From Micromonospora sp. HK10 (GTDB taxonomy: Bacteria > Actinomycetota > Actinomycetes > Mycobacteriales > Micromonosporaceae): a stretch of 42,389 nt of DNA. The notes beneath the pieces are model-generated. The model worked only from the letters and a program-made list of their open reading frames with translations. It was not told the origin of the DNA and ran no database searches. Both the position numbers and the translations under genes were made by a program. The stretch covers positions 1-42,389 of the forward strand of contig NZ_KQ058884.1 of NCBI RefSeq assembly GCF_000982955.1, written 5' to 3'. Positions 16,251 to 26,592 of this stretch are shown here, in pieces (the first letter of the stretch is position 1; each line of letters starts with the position of its first letter).

Positions 16251-16939
16251 GTGCCGAGCTCGGTCAGCAGCTGCGGGGGCTGCGGGAGAGCGTCGCCCGG
16301 TTGCACGGCGAACTCACCCGCTACGGGCTGGTCGCCTGGACCTCGGGGAACGTTTCGGCCCGGGTGCCCGGTCACGACCTCATGGTGATCAAGCCGAGCG
16401 GGGTCGACTACGACGACCTCGCCCCGGAGAACATGGTCGTGTGCGATCTCGACGGGCTGGTGGTCGAGGGGGACCACGCGCCGTCGAGCGACACCGCCGC
16501 GCACGCGTACGTCTACCGCGCCATGCCCGAGGTGGGCGGCGTGGTGCACACCCACAGCGGGTACGCGACCGCCTGGGCGGCCCGCGGCGAGTCCATCCCC
16601 TGCCACCTCACCGCCCAGGCCGACGAGTTCGGCGGCGAGATCCCGATCGGCCCGTTCGCGCTGATCGGCGGTGACGACATCGGCAAGGGGATCGTGGCGA
16701 CCCTCGCCGGGCACCGCTCGCCGGCCGTGCTCATGCGCAACCACGGCGTCTTCACCATCGGCCGGGACGCCCGCGCCGCGGTCAAGGCCGCGGTGATGTG
16801 TGAGGACGTCGCCCGCACCGCCCACCTGACCCGGGCGCTCGGCGAGCCGCTGCCGATGGCGGCGGCCGACATCGACGCCCTGTACGAGCGCTACCAGAAC
16901 GTCTACGGACAGCGATCCCCCTCACCCGCGAGCCCCTGA
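16247..16939 (+). CDS. araD: L-ribulose-5-phosphate 4-epimerase AraD
   Basis: A 230-residue class II aldolase-like enzyme that converts L-ribulose 5-phosphate to D-xylulose 5-phosphate, the last step into the pentose phosphate pathway. Zinc-site residues line up with E. coli AraD as I remember it: D82 (SSDTAAH), H101 and H103 (VHTHSGYA) and H166 (MRNHGVF). D126 (QADEFGG) and Y220 match the catalytic Asp120 and Tyr229. GNVSAR and KPSG form the phosphate pocket. The start overlaps the araB stop by four bases. A short hairpin overlaps and follows its stop, and the importer genes begin 144 bp later. Confidence 0.95.
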   Translation: MSAELGQQLRGLRESVARLHGELTRYGLVAWTSGNVSARVPGHDLMVIKPSGVDYDDLAPENMVVCDLDGLVVEGDHAPSSDTAAHAYVYRAMPEVGGVVHTHSGYATAWAARGESIPCHLTAQADEFGGEIPIGPFALIGGDDIGKGIVATLAGHRSPAVLMRNHGVFTIGRDARAAVKAAVMCEDVARTAHLTRALGEPLPMAAADIDALYERYQNVYGQRSPSPASP

Positions 16940-16965
16940 CGGCCGCCCTGAATCGCGCGGCCGTC
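16938..16965 (+). terminator. Hairpin after araD
   Basis: A perfect 9-bp stem (16938-16946 with 16957-16965) and a 10-nt loop, starting in the araD stop codon. It is weaker than the other terminators here, so read-through into the importer genes is plausible. Confidence 0.4.
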
Positions 16966-17083
16966 CACAGCGGGCCGTCCGCGTCGCACCACCTTCGGAC
17001 CACCTGACCAGCACCACCACCAGCGCGGGACGCACGCCCTCGAGGCGTACGGCCCCGGAACGGTTACCCCGAGGAGATTTGCG

Positions 17084-18091
17084 GTGAAGAGAATGAGGAC
17101 CTACCTGCCGTCCCGAAAGGTCATCGCGGTGCTCGCCGCGGCGTTGCTCGCCACCGGCACGGCGGCCTGCGGCAACAGCGACACGGGCGACAACGCCGGC
17201 AAGGGCGACGACGGCAAGATCACGCTCGGCTTCTCCCAGGTCGGTGCGGAGAGCGGCTGGCGTACGGCGAACACCACCTCGATCAAGGAGGCCGCCTCGG
17301 CCGCCGGGATCGAGCTGAAGTTCGACGACGCGCAGCAGAAGCAGGAGAACCAGATCAAGGCCATCCGCAACTTCATCCAGCAGAAGGTGGACGTGATCGC
17401 CTTCTCGCCGGTGGTGGAGTCCGGATGGGACACCGTGCTCAAGGAGGCCAAGGACGCCAAGATCCCGGTCATCCTCACCGACCGGGCGGTCGACTCGGCC
17501 GACAAGTCCCTCTACAAGACCTTCCTCGGCTCGGACTTCGTCAAGGAGGGCCGGCTCGCCGGGGAGTGGCTGGTCGAGCAGAAGAAGGCGGCCAGCGGCC
17601 CGGTCAACATCGTCGAGCTGCAGGGCACGACCGGTTCGGCGCCGGCGAACGACCGGAAGAAGGGCTTCGCCGAGGCGATCGCGGCCAACCCGAACCTCAA
17701 GATCATCGCGTCGCAGTCCGGTGACTTCACCCGTGCCGGCGGCAAGCAGGTGATGGAGCAGTTCCTCAAGGCCAACCCGAAGATCGACGTGCTCTTCGCG
17801 CACAACGACGACATGGGCCTGGGCGCGCTCGAGGCGATCACCGCGGCCGGCAAGGTGCCCGGCAAGGACATCACCATCATCACGGTCGACGCGGTGAAGG
17901 ACGGCATGCAGGCCCTGGCCGACGGGAAGTTTAACTTCATCGCCGAGTGCAGCCCGCTGCTTGGCCCCCAGCTCATGGAGCTGGCCAAGAAGGTGCACAA
18001 CGGCGAGGAGGTCCCGGCCCGGATCGAGACCGAGGAGACCACCTTCACCCAGGAGCAGGCCAAGGAGGCGCTGCCCAACCGCAAGTACTGA
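17084..18091 (+). CDS. Sugar ABC transporter substrate-binding lipoprotein (YtfQ/AraU-like)
   Basis: A 335-residue lipoprotein with a lipobox ending TGTAACG (C29) and a two-lobed periplasmic-binding-protein fold (about 45-335). The sequence resembles the YtfQ galactofuranose-binding protein (LGFSQVGAESGWRTANT, VLTDRAVD, LFAHNDDMGLGA, ITVDAVKDGMQAL). In some bacteria the same group serves as AraU in the AraUVWZ arabinose importer. Its place between araD and araA points to L-arabinose, probably the furanose form, or a short arabino-oligosaccharide. GTG is used as start, with GAGGAG 7 bp upstream. Two strong hairpins follow before the ATPase gene, which would let this subunit be made in excess. 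Confidence 0.9.
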   Translation: MKRMRTYLPSRKVIAVLAAALLATGTAACGNSDTGDNAGKGDDGKITLGFSQVGAESGWRTANTTSIKEAASAAGIELKFDDAQQKQENQIKAIRNFIQQKVDVIAFSPVVESGWDTVLKEAKDAKIPVILTDRAVDSADKSLYKTFLGSDFVKEGRLAGEWLVEQKKAASGPVNIVELQGTTGSAPANDRKKGFAEAIAANPNLKIIASQSGDFTRAGGKQVMEQFLKANPKIDVLFAHNDDMGLGALEAITAAGKVPGKDITIITVDAVKDGMQALADGKFNFIAECSPLLGPQLMELAKKVHNGEEVPARIETEETTFTQEQAKEALPNRKY

Positions 18092-18101
18092 CCGGACCCC
18101 G

Positions 18102-18160
18102 GGGGGTGCCGACACCCCCGGAACCCGATGCGGCGGCCGGGCCTCGGGCCCGGCCGCCGC
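18102..18160 (+). terminator. Double hairpin between binding-protein and ATPase genes
   Basis: A 7-bp G/C stem (18102-18108 with 18113-18119), then a perfect 14-bp stem (18130-18143 with 18147-18160) with a 3-nt loop. Inside the importer operon this probably works as a partial terminator or mRNA stabiliser. Confidence 0.6.
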
Positions 18161-18226
18161 GCGGCCCGATCGACCGGAGCACGCCGGTCGCCTTCTCACC
18201 AACCTCAGGAGGAAAGGTCCGGTGGC

Positions 18227-19764
<1,538 letters not shown>

Positions 19765-19768
<4 letters not shown>

Positions 19769-20835
19769 GCAACCGAACCGCCGGCTACCGGGCGTTGACC
19801 ACACACCGGCTCTTCTGGCCGATCGTCGTCCTCGTCGTCCTGCTGGCCGCGAACACCGTGTACCGGCCCGGCTTCCTGTCCGTGCAGATGCGCGACGGCC
19901 ACCTGTACGGCAGCCTGATCGACATCCTGCGGCTGAGCGCGCCGCTGATCCTCGTCGCGCTCGGCATGACGCTGGTGATCGCCACCGGCGGCATCGACCT
20001 CTCCGTCGGCTCGCTCTGCGCGATCAGCGGCGCGATCGCCTGCCTGCACATCAGCGAACAGCCCGACCAGAACAGCGTCGGCGGCGTGCTCACCGCGCTG
20101 GCCCTGGGCCTCGGGGTGGCGCTGGTGCTCGGCGCCTGGAACGGCGTGCTGGTCGCCGTCATCGGTATCCAGCCGATCATCGCCACCCTGATCCTCATGG
20201 TCGCCGGCCGGGGCCTGGCCCAGCTGATCACCGAGGGGCAGATCCTCACCATCAACTCCGACCCGTACAAGGCGATCGGCGTCGGTCATCTGCTGACCCT
20301 GCCGCTGGCCATCTTCATCGCGCTCGCCGCCGCGCTGGTGGTCGCCGCGTTCACCCGGCGGACCGCGCTCGGCCTGATCATCGAGTCGGTCGGCGGCAAC
20401 GCCCAGGCCAGCCGGCTGGCCGGCATCCGCTCCGCGCGGATCACCTTCCTGGTGTACGTGATCAGCGCGGCCTGCGCCGCGGTCGCCGGCTTCATGATGA
20501 CGGCGAACGTGTCCAGCGCCGACGGCAACGCCGCCGGGCTCTGGGTCGAACTCGACGCGATCCTCGCCGTGGTCATCGGCGGCACCTCGCTCGCCGGTGG
20601 CCGGTTCTCCCTGGGCGGCACCATCCTCGGCGCGCTGCTCATCCAGACCCTCACCACCACGGTGTACGCCATGAACATCTCGCCCCAGACCTCGCTGCTG
20701 TTCAAGGCGGTCGTGGTCATCGCGGTCTGCCTCATCCAGGCGCCGGGCTTCCGGGCCCGGTTCGCCCGACGCCGGCCCTCAGCGGCCGCGCCCGCCCCCG
20801 TGACCGAGCAGCCGAAGGAGCAGGTGCCGGCATGA
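19765..20835 (+). CDS. Sugar ABC transporter permease (YtfT/AraW-like)
   Basis: A 356-residue integral membrane protein with about eight to ten hydrophobic segments and the conserved CUT2 permease motifs MTLVIATGGIDLSVGS, IESVGGNAQASRLAGI and VVIGGTSLAGG. The C-terminus ends in a short Pro/Ala tail. It forms a heterodimeric channel with the next gene product. Its start overlaps the ATPase stop and its stop overlaps the start of the second permease by four bases, so the three proteins are translationally coupled. Confidence 0.93.
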
Positions 20836-21821
20836 CCACCCTGTCCCTGTTGACCACCCGCACCTGGTCGCGACTGCCCCGGCGGCACGTCCCGGTCCTG
20901 GCCACCCTGGTCCTGTTGCTGGTCCTCTACGGCGTCGGCGTCTCGCAGTACCGGGCGTTCTCGAACATCCAGGTGATCTTCAACGTCTTCATCGACAACG
21001 GCTTCCTGCTCGTCGTCGCGGTCGGGATGACCTTCGTGATCCTCACCGGTGGGATCGACCTCTCCGTCGGCTCGGTCGTCGCGATGACCGCCATGGTGTC
21101 GGCGTTCCTGCTGCGGGAAGGGCTGCCGGCGGCGCTGGTGCTGGTCATCGCGCTGCTCATCGGCCCGACGCTCGGTTTCCTGATGGGCTGCGTGATCCAC
21201 TTCTTCGACATCCAACCGTTCATCGTCACCCTCGCGGGAATGTTCTTCGCCCGCGGCATGTGCACCTTCATCAGCGGCTCGTCGATCCCGATCACCGACG
21301 GGTTCTGGACCAGGATGTCGCAGGAACGGATCGGGAACCCGAGCGGAAACTTCGTCTCGATCAGCGTGCTCATCGCCTTCGCGGTGGTCGCCGTTGCGGC
21401 GTACACGCTGGCCTACACCCGGCTGGGCCGCAACGTGTACGCCATCGGCGGCAACCCGCAGTCGGCGCTGCTGATGGGCCTGCCGGTCGGGCGGACCCGG
21501 ATCGCCGTCTACACCATCAGCGGTCTCTGTGCGGCGATCGGCGGCATCCTGCTCTCCTTCTACACCCTCTCCGGCGCGCCGCTGATCGCCGTCGGCATGG
21601 AACTGGACGTCATCGCCGCCGTGGTCATCGGCGGGACCGTGCTCACCGGCGGCTCGGGCTACGTCTTCGGCACCGTGCTGGGCGTGCTCGTGCTCGGGGT
21701 CATCCAGACGCTGATCACGTTCGACGGCAGCCTCAACTCCTGGTGGACCAAGATCGTGATCGGCGGCCTGCTCTTCGCGTTCATCCTGCTCCAACGTCTG
21801 ATCGGAATCCGCTACAAGTGA
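20832..21821 (+). CDS. Sugar ABC transporter permease (YjfF/AraZ-like)
   Basis: A 329-residue membrane protein of the same family as the previous gene (MTFVILTGGIDLSVGS, AIGGNPQSALLMGLP, VVIGGTVLTGG) but shorter and with a different N-terminus. Having two different permeases with one double ATPase is the hallmark of the YtfQRT-YjfF and AraUVWZ systems and distinguishes this importer from ribose or xylose transporters with one permease. The araA start follows 26 bp after its stop. Confidence 0.92.
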   Translation: MTTLSLLTTRTWSRLPRRHVPVLATLVLLLVLYGVGVSQYRAFSNIQVIFNVFIDNGFLLVVAVGMTFVILTGGIDLSVGSVVAMTAMVSAFLLREGLPAALVLVIALLIGPTLGFLMGCVIHFFDIQPFIVTLAGMFFARGMCTFISGSSIPITDGFWTRMSQERIGNPSGNFVSISVLIAFAVVAVAAYTLAYTRLGRNVYAIGGNPQSALLMGLPVGRTRIAVYTISGLCAAIGGILLSFYTLSGAPLIAVGMELDVIAAVVIGGTVLTGGSGYVFGTVLGVLVLGVIQTLITFDGSLNSWWTKIVIGGLLFAFILLQRLIGIRYK

Positions 21822-21847
21822 CCGACCATCTCGCGGAAGGCAACCCC

Positions 21848-23350
21848 ATGGCAACGCACGCTGAGCCTGAGATCTGGTTCCTGACCGGCAGTCAGGCCAT
21901 GTACGGCGAGGACACCCTTCGCCAGGTGGCCGACCAGTCGCGGCAGATCGCGGCGGCGCTCGACGACTCGCCGCACATCCCTGCCCGGGTCGTCTGGAAA
22001 CCGGTCCTCACCACCAGCGGCGACATCCTGCGGGTCTGCCGGGACGCCGCCGCGCGCGGGGCCGTCGGCGTGATCGCCTGGATGCACACCTTCTCGCCCG
22101 CCAAGATGTGGATCGCCGGCCTGGACGCGCTGCAGACGCCGCTGCTGCACCTGCACACCCAGGCGAACGTCCTGCTGCCCTGGGACGAGATCGACATGGA
22201 CTTCATGAACCTCAACCAGGCGGCGCACGGCGACCGCGAGTTCGGGTTCATCCAGACCCGCCTGGGGGTGGCCCGCAAGACCGTCGCCGGGCACGTCAGC
22301 GACCCGCGGGTGGTGTCCCGGGTGGGTGCCTGGGCGCGGGCGGCGATCGGCTGGTCGGCGATGCGCTCGCTGCGGCTGGCCCGCTTCGGCGACAACATGC
22401 GCGACGTGGCGGTGACCGAGGGCGACAAGGTGGAGGCCGAGCTGCGCTTCGGCGTCTCGGTGAACACCTACGGGGTCAACGACCTCGTCCAGGTGGTCGG
22501 CGAGGTCACCGACGCGCAGGTGGACGACCTGGTGAAGGAGTACGACGACAGCTACCGGATGGTGTCCGAGCTGCGCCCCGGCGGCGACCGGCACGAGTCG
22601 CTGCGCTACGCCGCCCGCCTGGAACTCGGCCTGCGGGCCTTCCTCGAGCGGGGCGGGTTCCGCGCCTTCACCACCAACTTCGAGGACCTGGGCGGGCTGC
22701 GCCAGCTCCCGGGCATCGCGGTGCAACGCCTGATGGCCGACGGCTACGGCTTCGGCGGCGAGGGCGACTGGAAGACCTCCGTCCTGGTGCACACGCTCAA
22801 GGCGATGGCGGTCGGCGTCGACGGCGGCACCTCGTTCATGGAGGACTACACCTACGACCTGACCCCGGGCCGGGAACTGGTCCTCGGCGCGCACATGCTC
22901 GAGGTCTGCCCGAGCATCGCCGCCGACGTGCCGGCCGTCGAGATCCACCCACTGAGCATCGGCGGACGGGAGGATCCGGTCCGGCTCGTCTTCGACGCCG
23001 AGCCCGGTCCCGCCGTCGTGCTCGGCCTGGCCGACATGGGCGAACGGTTCCGGCTGGTCGCCAACGAGGTCGACGTGGTGGCGCCGCCGCACCCGCTGCG
23101 CCGGCTGCCGGTGGCCCGGGCGGTCTGGCGCCCGCGTCCGCACCTGGCCGGTTCCGCCGAGGCGTGGATCACCGCGGGAGCCCCGCACCACACCGTGCTG
23201 TCCCAGGCGGTCGGGGCCGAGGAACTGCACGACCTGGCCGAGATGAGCCGGACCGAGCTGGTCGTCATCGACGCCGACACGGACCCGCGCCGGTTCGCCG
23301 ACGAGATCCGCTGGAACCAGGCGTACTACCGGCTCGCCCGGGGGTTCTGA
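21848..23350 (+). CDS. araA: L-arabinose isomerase AraA
   Basis: A 500-residue cytoplasmic isomerase, full length for the family, converting L-arabinose to L-ribulose with a divalent metal (usually manganese). It begins EIWFLTGSQAMYGEDTL, the standard AraA N-terminus. Metal-site residues correspond to E. coli E306, E333, H350 and H450: E305 (GGEGDWK), E332 (SFMEDYTY), H349 (GAHMLEV) and H448 (APHHTVL). GGAAGG lies 7 bp before the ATG. It is the last gene of the ara operon and is followed by a strong terminator. The order araB-araD-importer-araA is complete for arabinose use. Confidence 0.97.
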   Translation: MATHAEPEIWFLTGSQAMYGEDTLRQVADQSRQIAAALDDSPHIPARVVWKPVLTTSGDILRVCRDAAARGAVGVIAWMHTFSPAKMWIAGLDALQTPLLHLHTQANVLLPWDEIDMDFMNLNQAAHGDREFGFIQTRLGVARKTVAGHVSDPRVVSRVGAWARAAIGWSAMRSLRLARFGDNMRDVAVTEGDKVEAELRFGVSVNTYGVNDLVQVVGEVTDAQVDDLVKEYDDSYRMVSELRPGGDRHESLRYAARLELGLRAFLERGGFRAFTTNFEDLGGLRQLPGIAVQRLMADGYGFGGEGDWKTSVLVHTLKAMAVGVDGGTSFMEDYTYDLTPGRELVLGAHMLEVCPSIAADVPAVEIHPLSIGGREDPVRLVFDAEPGPAVVLGLADMGERFRLVANEVDVVAPPHPLRRLPVARAVWRPRPHLAGSAEAWITAGAPHHTVLSQAVGAEELHDLAEMSRTELVVIDADTDPRRFADEIRWNQAYYRLARGF

Positions 23351-23384
23351 AGCCCGTCCGCCGCGAGTCACGCGGTCCGCTCGC

Positions 23385-23421
23385 CCGGGCCCGGCAGGTG
23401 GTCACCGCCTGCCGGGCCCGG
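23385..23421 (+). terminator. Terminator of the ara operon
   Basis: A perfect 14-bp stem (23385-23398 with 23408-23421), extendable inward by two pairs including a T-G, leaving a 5-nt loop. It lies 34 bp after the araA stop. Confidence 0.75.
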
Positions 23422-23654
23422 CCGCGCTGGCGGGACGGGTCAGCAGCCGGTGGGGTGCCGCCAGCGGATTGCTGGACCGGTCCACCCTGGCCGACGCCGC
23501 TCGTGATCCGGCCGCCGCGGCTCGCGGTCGGGCCGTCGCCGTTCGGATCCGGCAGCCGTGGCTCGCGGTCGGGCCGCCGCGGCTCGCGGTCGGGCAGTAC
23601 CGGTCCGCCGCGGCCGCCGCGACCGCTTGCCGCGCGGTCCGGCCGAGGTGCACA

Positions 23655-23668
23655 TGTTATCGATAACA
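23655..23668 (+). promoter_or_regulatory. LacI-type operator 9
   Basis: TGTTATCGATAACA, a perfect palindrome with an ATCGAT core. It is the upstream member of a pair in front of the GH27 gene. Confidence 0.75.
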
Positions 23669-23754
23669 AGGGTGGACCGTCCGCTGTGGCGGCAGTTGTT
23701 CTGCTGACCGAACTTCGGCGACGGCCCTTGACCGATGACATCAATGGATTGCGA

Positions 23755-23768
23755 TGTTATCGCTCACA
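23755..23768 (+). promoter_or_regulatory. LacI-type operator 10
   Basis: TGTTATCGCTCACA, identical to operator 2. It lies exactly 100 bp from operator 9. Confidence 0.75.
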
Positions 23769-24078
23769 CGGTAGCTTGTCGCTGGGGAGCGAAGGGCACG
23801 TCCTGGCGGAGCGATCGGGCCGCGATCCGGGCGACGCGGCACATCGTCCAGGGCCGCCGCCGGTCGGCGCGCACCGCCGGCTCAGCCCCGAGCGACGCGA
23901 GCCCCGCACCGTCCACCGTGGCGGTGACCGCCGGACCCGTCCGGCCCGCCCGTCCCGGGCCGGGACGGGCGCAGAGCCGCACCAATCCACCCCTGTCCCG
24001 TCCCGCCGCCGGCGCAGCGCCGACCGCCGGCCGGACCGTCACCTGTGACGGCGTACGCCGCCACGGGAAGGAGATCCG

Positions 24079-25740
24079 ATGAGACCCTTCGCCTCGGGCC
24101 GCCGCTGGGCCGCCGGCCTCGCGGCCGGCCTGCTGCTGGCCGGCACCCTGACCGCGCTGCGGCCGGACACCGCCCAGGCCCTGGAGAACGGGGTCGCCCG
24201 CACCCCGCCGATGGGCTGGAACAGCTGGAACTCGTTCGGCTGCAACATCAACGAGACGCTGATCCGGCAGGCCGCCGATGCCATCGTCAACAGCGGCATG
24301 CGCGACGCCGGCTACCAGTACGTCGTTGTCGACGACTGCTGGTTCAACCCGAACCGGGACTCCGCCGGCAACCTCCAGGGCGACCCCGGCCGGTTCCCCA
24401 GCGGCATGAAGGCGCTCGGCGACTACCTGCACGGCAAGGGCCTGAAGTTCGGCCTCTACCAGGTGCCGGTCGACCGGACCTGCGCGCAGTACTTCAACTC
24501 CTACCCGGGCGCCACCGGCAGCCAGGGCCACGAGGCGCAGGACGCCCGGCAGTTCGCCGCGTGGGGCGTGGACTTCCTCAAGTACGACTGGTGCTCGCCG
24601 AACGGCACGATCGACCAGCAGGTGGCGACCTTCGCGAAGATGCGCGACGCGCTCGCGGCGACCGGCCGGCCCATCGTCTACAGCATCAACCCGAACAGCA
24701 TCCACGCCAAGACCGGCCCGCAGCGCAACTGGGGCGACGTGGCCAACATGTGGCGGACCACCGAGGACATCACCAACGCCTGGGACACCGGCCAGACCAA
24801 CGGCTACCCGATGGGCATCCAGAACATCATCAACGTCACCGTGCCCCTGGCCGGGTACGCGCGCCCGGGGGCGTTCAACGACCCCGACATGATGGAGGTC
24901 GGCCGGGGTGGCATGACCGACACCGAGATGCGCAGCCACTTCGCCATGTGGGCCGTGCTCGCGTCGCCGTTGATCGCCGGCAACGACGTACGGTCGATGA
25001 ACTCGGCCACCCAGAGCATCCTGACCAACCGGAACCTGATCGCGATCAACCAGGACACCCTCGGCCGGCAGGCCACCCAGGTCTCCTTCGACGGCACCCG
25101 CCGGGTGCTGGCCAAGCCGCTGGCCAACGGTGACGTCGCGGTGGCCCTGTTCAACCAGGGCAGCAGCACCACGACGATCTCCACCACCGCGGCGGCCGTC
25201 GGCAAGAGCGGCAGCAGCTTCACCCTGCTCGACGCGTGGACCAACGCCACCAGCAGCACCAGCGGCACCATCTCGGCCAGCGTCCCGGGGCACGGCACGG
25301 TGGTCTACCGGGTCAGCGGCGGCGGCACCAGCACGCCGCCCCCGACCACCCCGCCCCCGACCACCGGCGGCACGCTGGTCAGCGCCGCCTCCGGCCGATG
25401 CCTGGACGTGCCGCAGAGCAACACCGCCAACGGCACGCAGCCGGTCATCTGGGACTGCAACGGTGGCAGCAACCAGCGCTGGACGGCCAACGGGGACACC
25501 CTCCAGGCCCTGGGCAAGTGCCTGGACGCGCCGCTGAACGCGTCCGCGGGCGCCAAGGCGCAGATCTGGGACTGCAACGGCGGGACCAACCAGCGTTGGA
25601 CCCGCAACTCCGACGGCACCATCCGGAACCAGCAGTCCGGCCTCTGCCTCGACGTCAACGGCGCGGCCACCGGCAACGGCACCACCGTGATCCTCTGGAC
25701 CTGCACCGGCGCCGCGAACCAGCGGTGGACCCTGCAGTAG
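24079..25740 (+). CDS. Secreted GH27 enzyme (alpha-galactosidase or beta-L-arabinopyranosidase) with C-terminal ricin/CBM13 lectin
   Basis: A 553-residue protein: signal peptide (about 1-35), GH27 TIM barrel (from ARTPPMGWNSWNSFGC, about 40-315), beta-sandwich domain (to about 415), a PPPTTPPPTT linker and a ricin-type trefoil (433-553). The likely nucleophile is D170 (KYDWC, where classical alpha-galactosidases have KYDNC) and the acid/base is in NDPDMME (269-271). Both Asp of DDCW (85-86) are present. The Streptomyces GH27 beta-L-arabinopyranosidase has, as I recall, a single Asp-to-Ile change in the pocket. The usual YSDAG segment is replaced by YQVPVDRTC, so specificity is uncertain. GAAGGAG precedes the ATG. 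The arabinose-type operators suggest an arabinogalactan substrate. Confidence 0.87.
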   Translation: MRPFASGRRWAAGLAAGLLLAGTLTALRPDTAQALENGVARTPPMGWNSWNSFGCNINETLIRQAADAIVNSGMRDAGYQYVVVDDCWFNPNRDSAGNLQGDPGRFPSGMKALGDYLHGKGLKFGLYQVPVDRTCAQYFNSYPGATGSQGHEAQDARQFAAWGVDFLKYDWCSPNGTIDQQVATFAKMRDALAATGRPIVYSINPNSIHAKTGPQRNWGDVANMWRTTEDITNAWDTGQTNGYPMGIQNIINVTVPLAGYARPGAFNDPDMMEVGRGGMTDTEMRSHFAMWAVLASPLIAGNDVRSMNSATQSILTNRNLIAINQDTLGRQATQVSFDGTRRVLAKPLANGDVAVALFNQGSSTTTISTTAAAVGKSGSSFTLLDAWTNATSSTSGTISASVPGHGTVVYRVSGGGTSTPPPTTPPPTTGGTLVSAASGRCLDVPQSNTANGTQPVIWDCNGGSNQRWTANGDTLQALGKCLDAPLNASAGAKAQIWDCNGGTNQRWTRNSDGTIRNQQSGLCLDVNGAATGNGTTVILWTCTGAANQRWTLQ

Positions 25741-25748
25741 GAGCGGTC

Positions 25749-25780
25749 CGCCCGCAGCGGGTCGACACCCGCTGCGGGCG
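25749..25780 (+). terminator. Terminator after the GH27 gene
   Basis: A perfect 14-bp stem (25749-25762 with 25767-25780) and a 4-nt loop, 8 bp after the stop codon. Confidence 0.75.
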
Positions 25781-25787
25781 CGGTCCA

Positions 25788-25829
25788 CGCCCCCGGCCAC
25801 ACCTTTGCCAGCAGCCGTGGCCGGGGGCG
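25788..25829. terminator. Second hairpin before osmC-like gene
   Basis: A perfect 13-bp stem (25788-25800 with 25817-25829) with a 16-nt loop, directly after the previous terminator. It marks the right border of the arabinose island. Confidence 0.55.
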
Positions 25830-25845
25830 CGGTAGCGTCGCGGCC

Positions 25846-26316
25846 ATGAGTGACGACAGCTTCCGCTCGGTGCGGATCGAGCGCACCGGCATGGGGACGT
25901 ACGCCGTGCGGAACACCCGTGGCGGGTCGATGTCCGTGGGGATGGGCGAGGACACCAGCTTCACCCCGGTGGAACTGCTGCTCGCCGCCATCGGCGGGTG
26001 CACGGCCATCGACGTGGACCTGATCACCAGCCGGCGGGCCGAGCCGATCCAGTTCTCCGTCGACGTCTCCGGCGACAAGATCCGGGACGAGGCGGGCGGC
26101 AACCGGATGCGGAACCTGAAGGTCGAGTTCACCGTGACGTTCCCGGCGGGCGCGGAGGGCGACCGGGCGCGGGAGGCGCTGCCCCGGTCGCTGCAACAGT
26201 CACACGACCGGCTCTGCACCGTCTCCCGTACCGTCGAACTCGGCACTCCCGTCGCGATCGAGATCGACGGCGCCGCCGGGGCCCGGCAGGAGCAGGAGAG
26301 CAGCGACGACCGGTGA
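25846..26316 (+). CDS. OsmC/Ohr-family protein
   Basis: A 156-residue protein of the OsmC fold. Members are small cytoplasmic thiol peroxidases acting on organic hydroperoxides. The two conserved cysteines are visible in LLAAIGGCTAID (about 52) and HDRLCTVSR (about 125), so the peroxidase pair is kept. The middle FTPVELLLAAIGGC is the family hallmark. A TAGCGT (-10-like, 25833-25838) ends 7 bp before the ATG and no Shine-Dalgarno is seen, which suggests a leaderless mRNA. It stands alone between the GH27 terminators and the antiporter gene. The exact substrate is not known. Confidence 0.88.
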   Translation: MSDDSFRSVRIERTGMGTYAVRNTRGGSMSVGMGEDTSFTPVELLLAAIGGCTAIDVDLITSRRAEPIQFSVDVSGDKIRDEAGGNRMRNLKVEFTVTFPAGAEGDRAREALPRSLQQSHDRLCTVSRTVELGTPVAIEIDGAAGARQEQESSDDR

Positions 26317-26592
26317 GGGCTCACCCGCACCGGTCGCGCCGCCGGTAGGCCCGGGTGCCCGCGCCGGTCACCGCGACCGCCGCAGCCAGCATGACGGCGA
26401 CCGCCGCCCAGTTCGGCCGGTCCGCCCGTTCCGGCTCGCGGCCGCCGACGGGCGGGGCCGCCGACCACCGGCGAGGCCCCTGGCGACGCCCGGAACGGGC
26501 GGTGGCGGGGGGCCGATATGATCGCCGGGATCCATGGCGCGCCGGGAAGTCTGGTCGGCACCGTGAACGACCGTGCGCTCCGGAGGGTCCCC

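Larger units (their letters stand above)
23351..24078. promoter_or_regulatory. Intergenic region between araA and GH27 gene
   Basis: A 728-bp non-coding stretch: the araA terminator (23385-23421), three close copies of CCGCGGCTCGCGGTCGGGC (near 23515, 23555 and 23576), two LacI-type operators spaced exactly 100 bp apart and a TTGACC (23728-23733). The GH27 start lies 310 bp after the second operator, so the leader may be long. Nothing convincing is coded here. Confidence 0.55.

Noticed and set aside
26321..26520. Minus-strand frame ending in a membrane-like segment (AVMLAAAVAVTGAGTRAY)
   Set aside because: No start codon with a ribosome site in front of the segment and no homologous family recognised.
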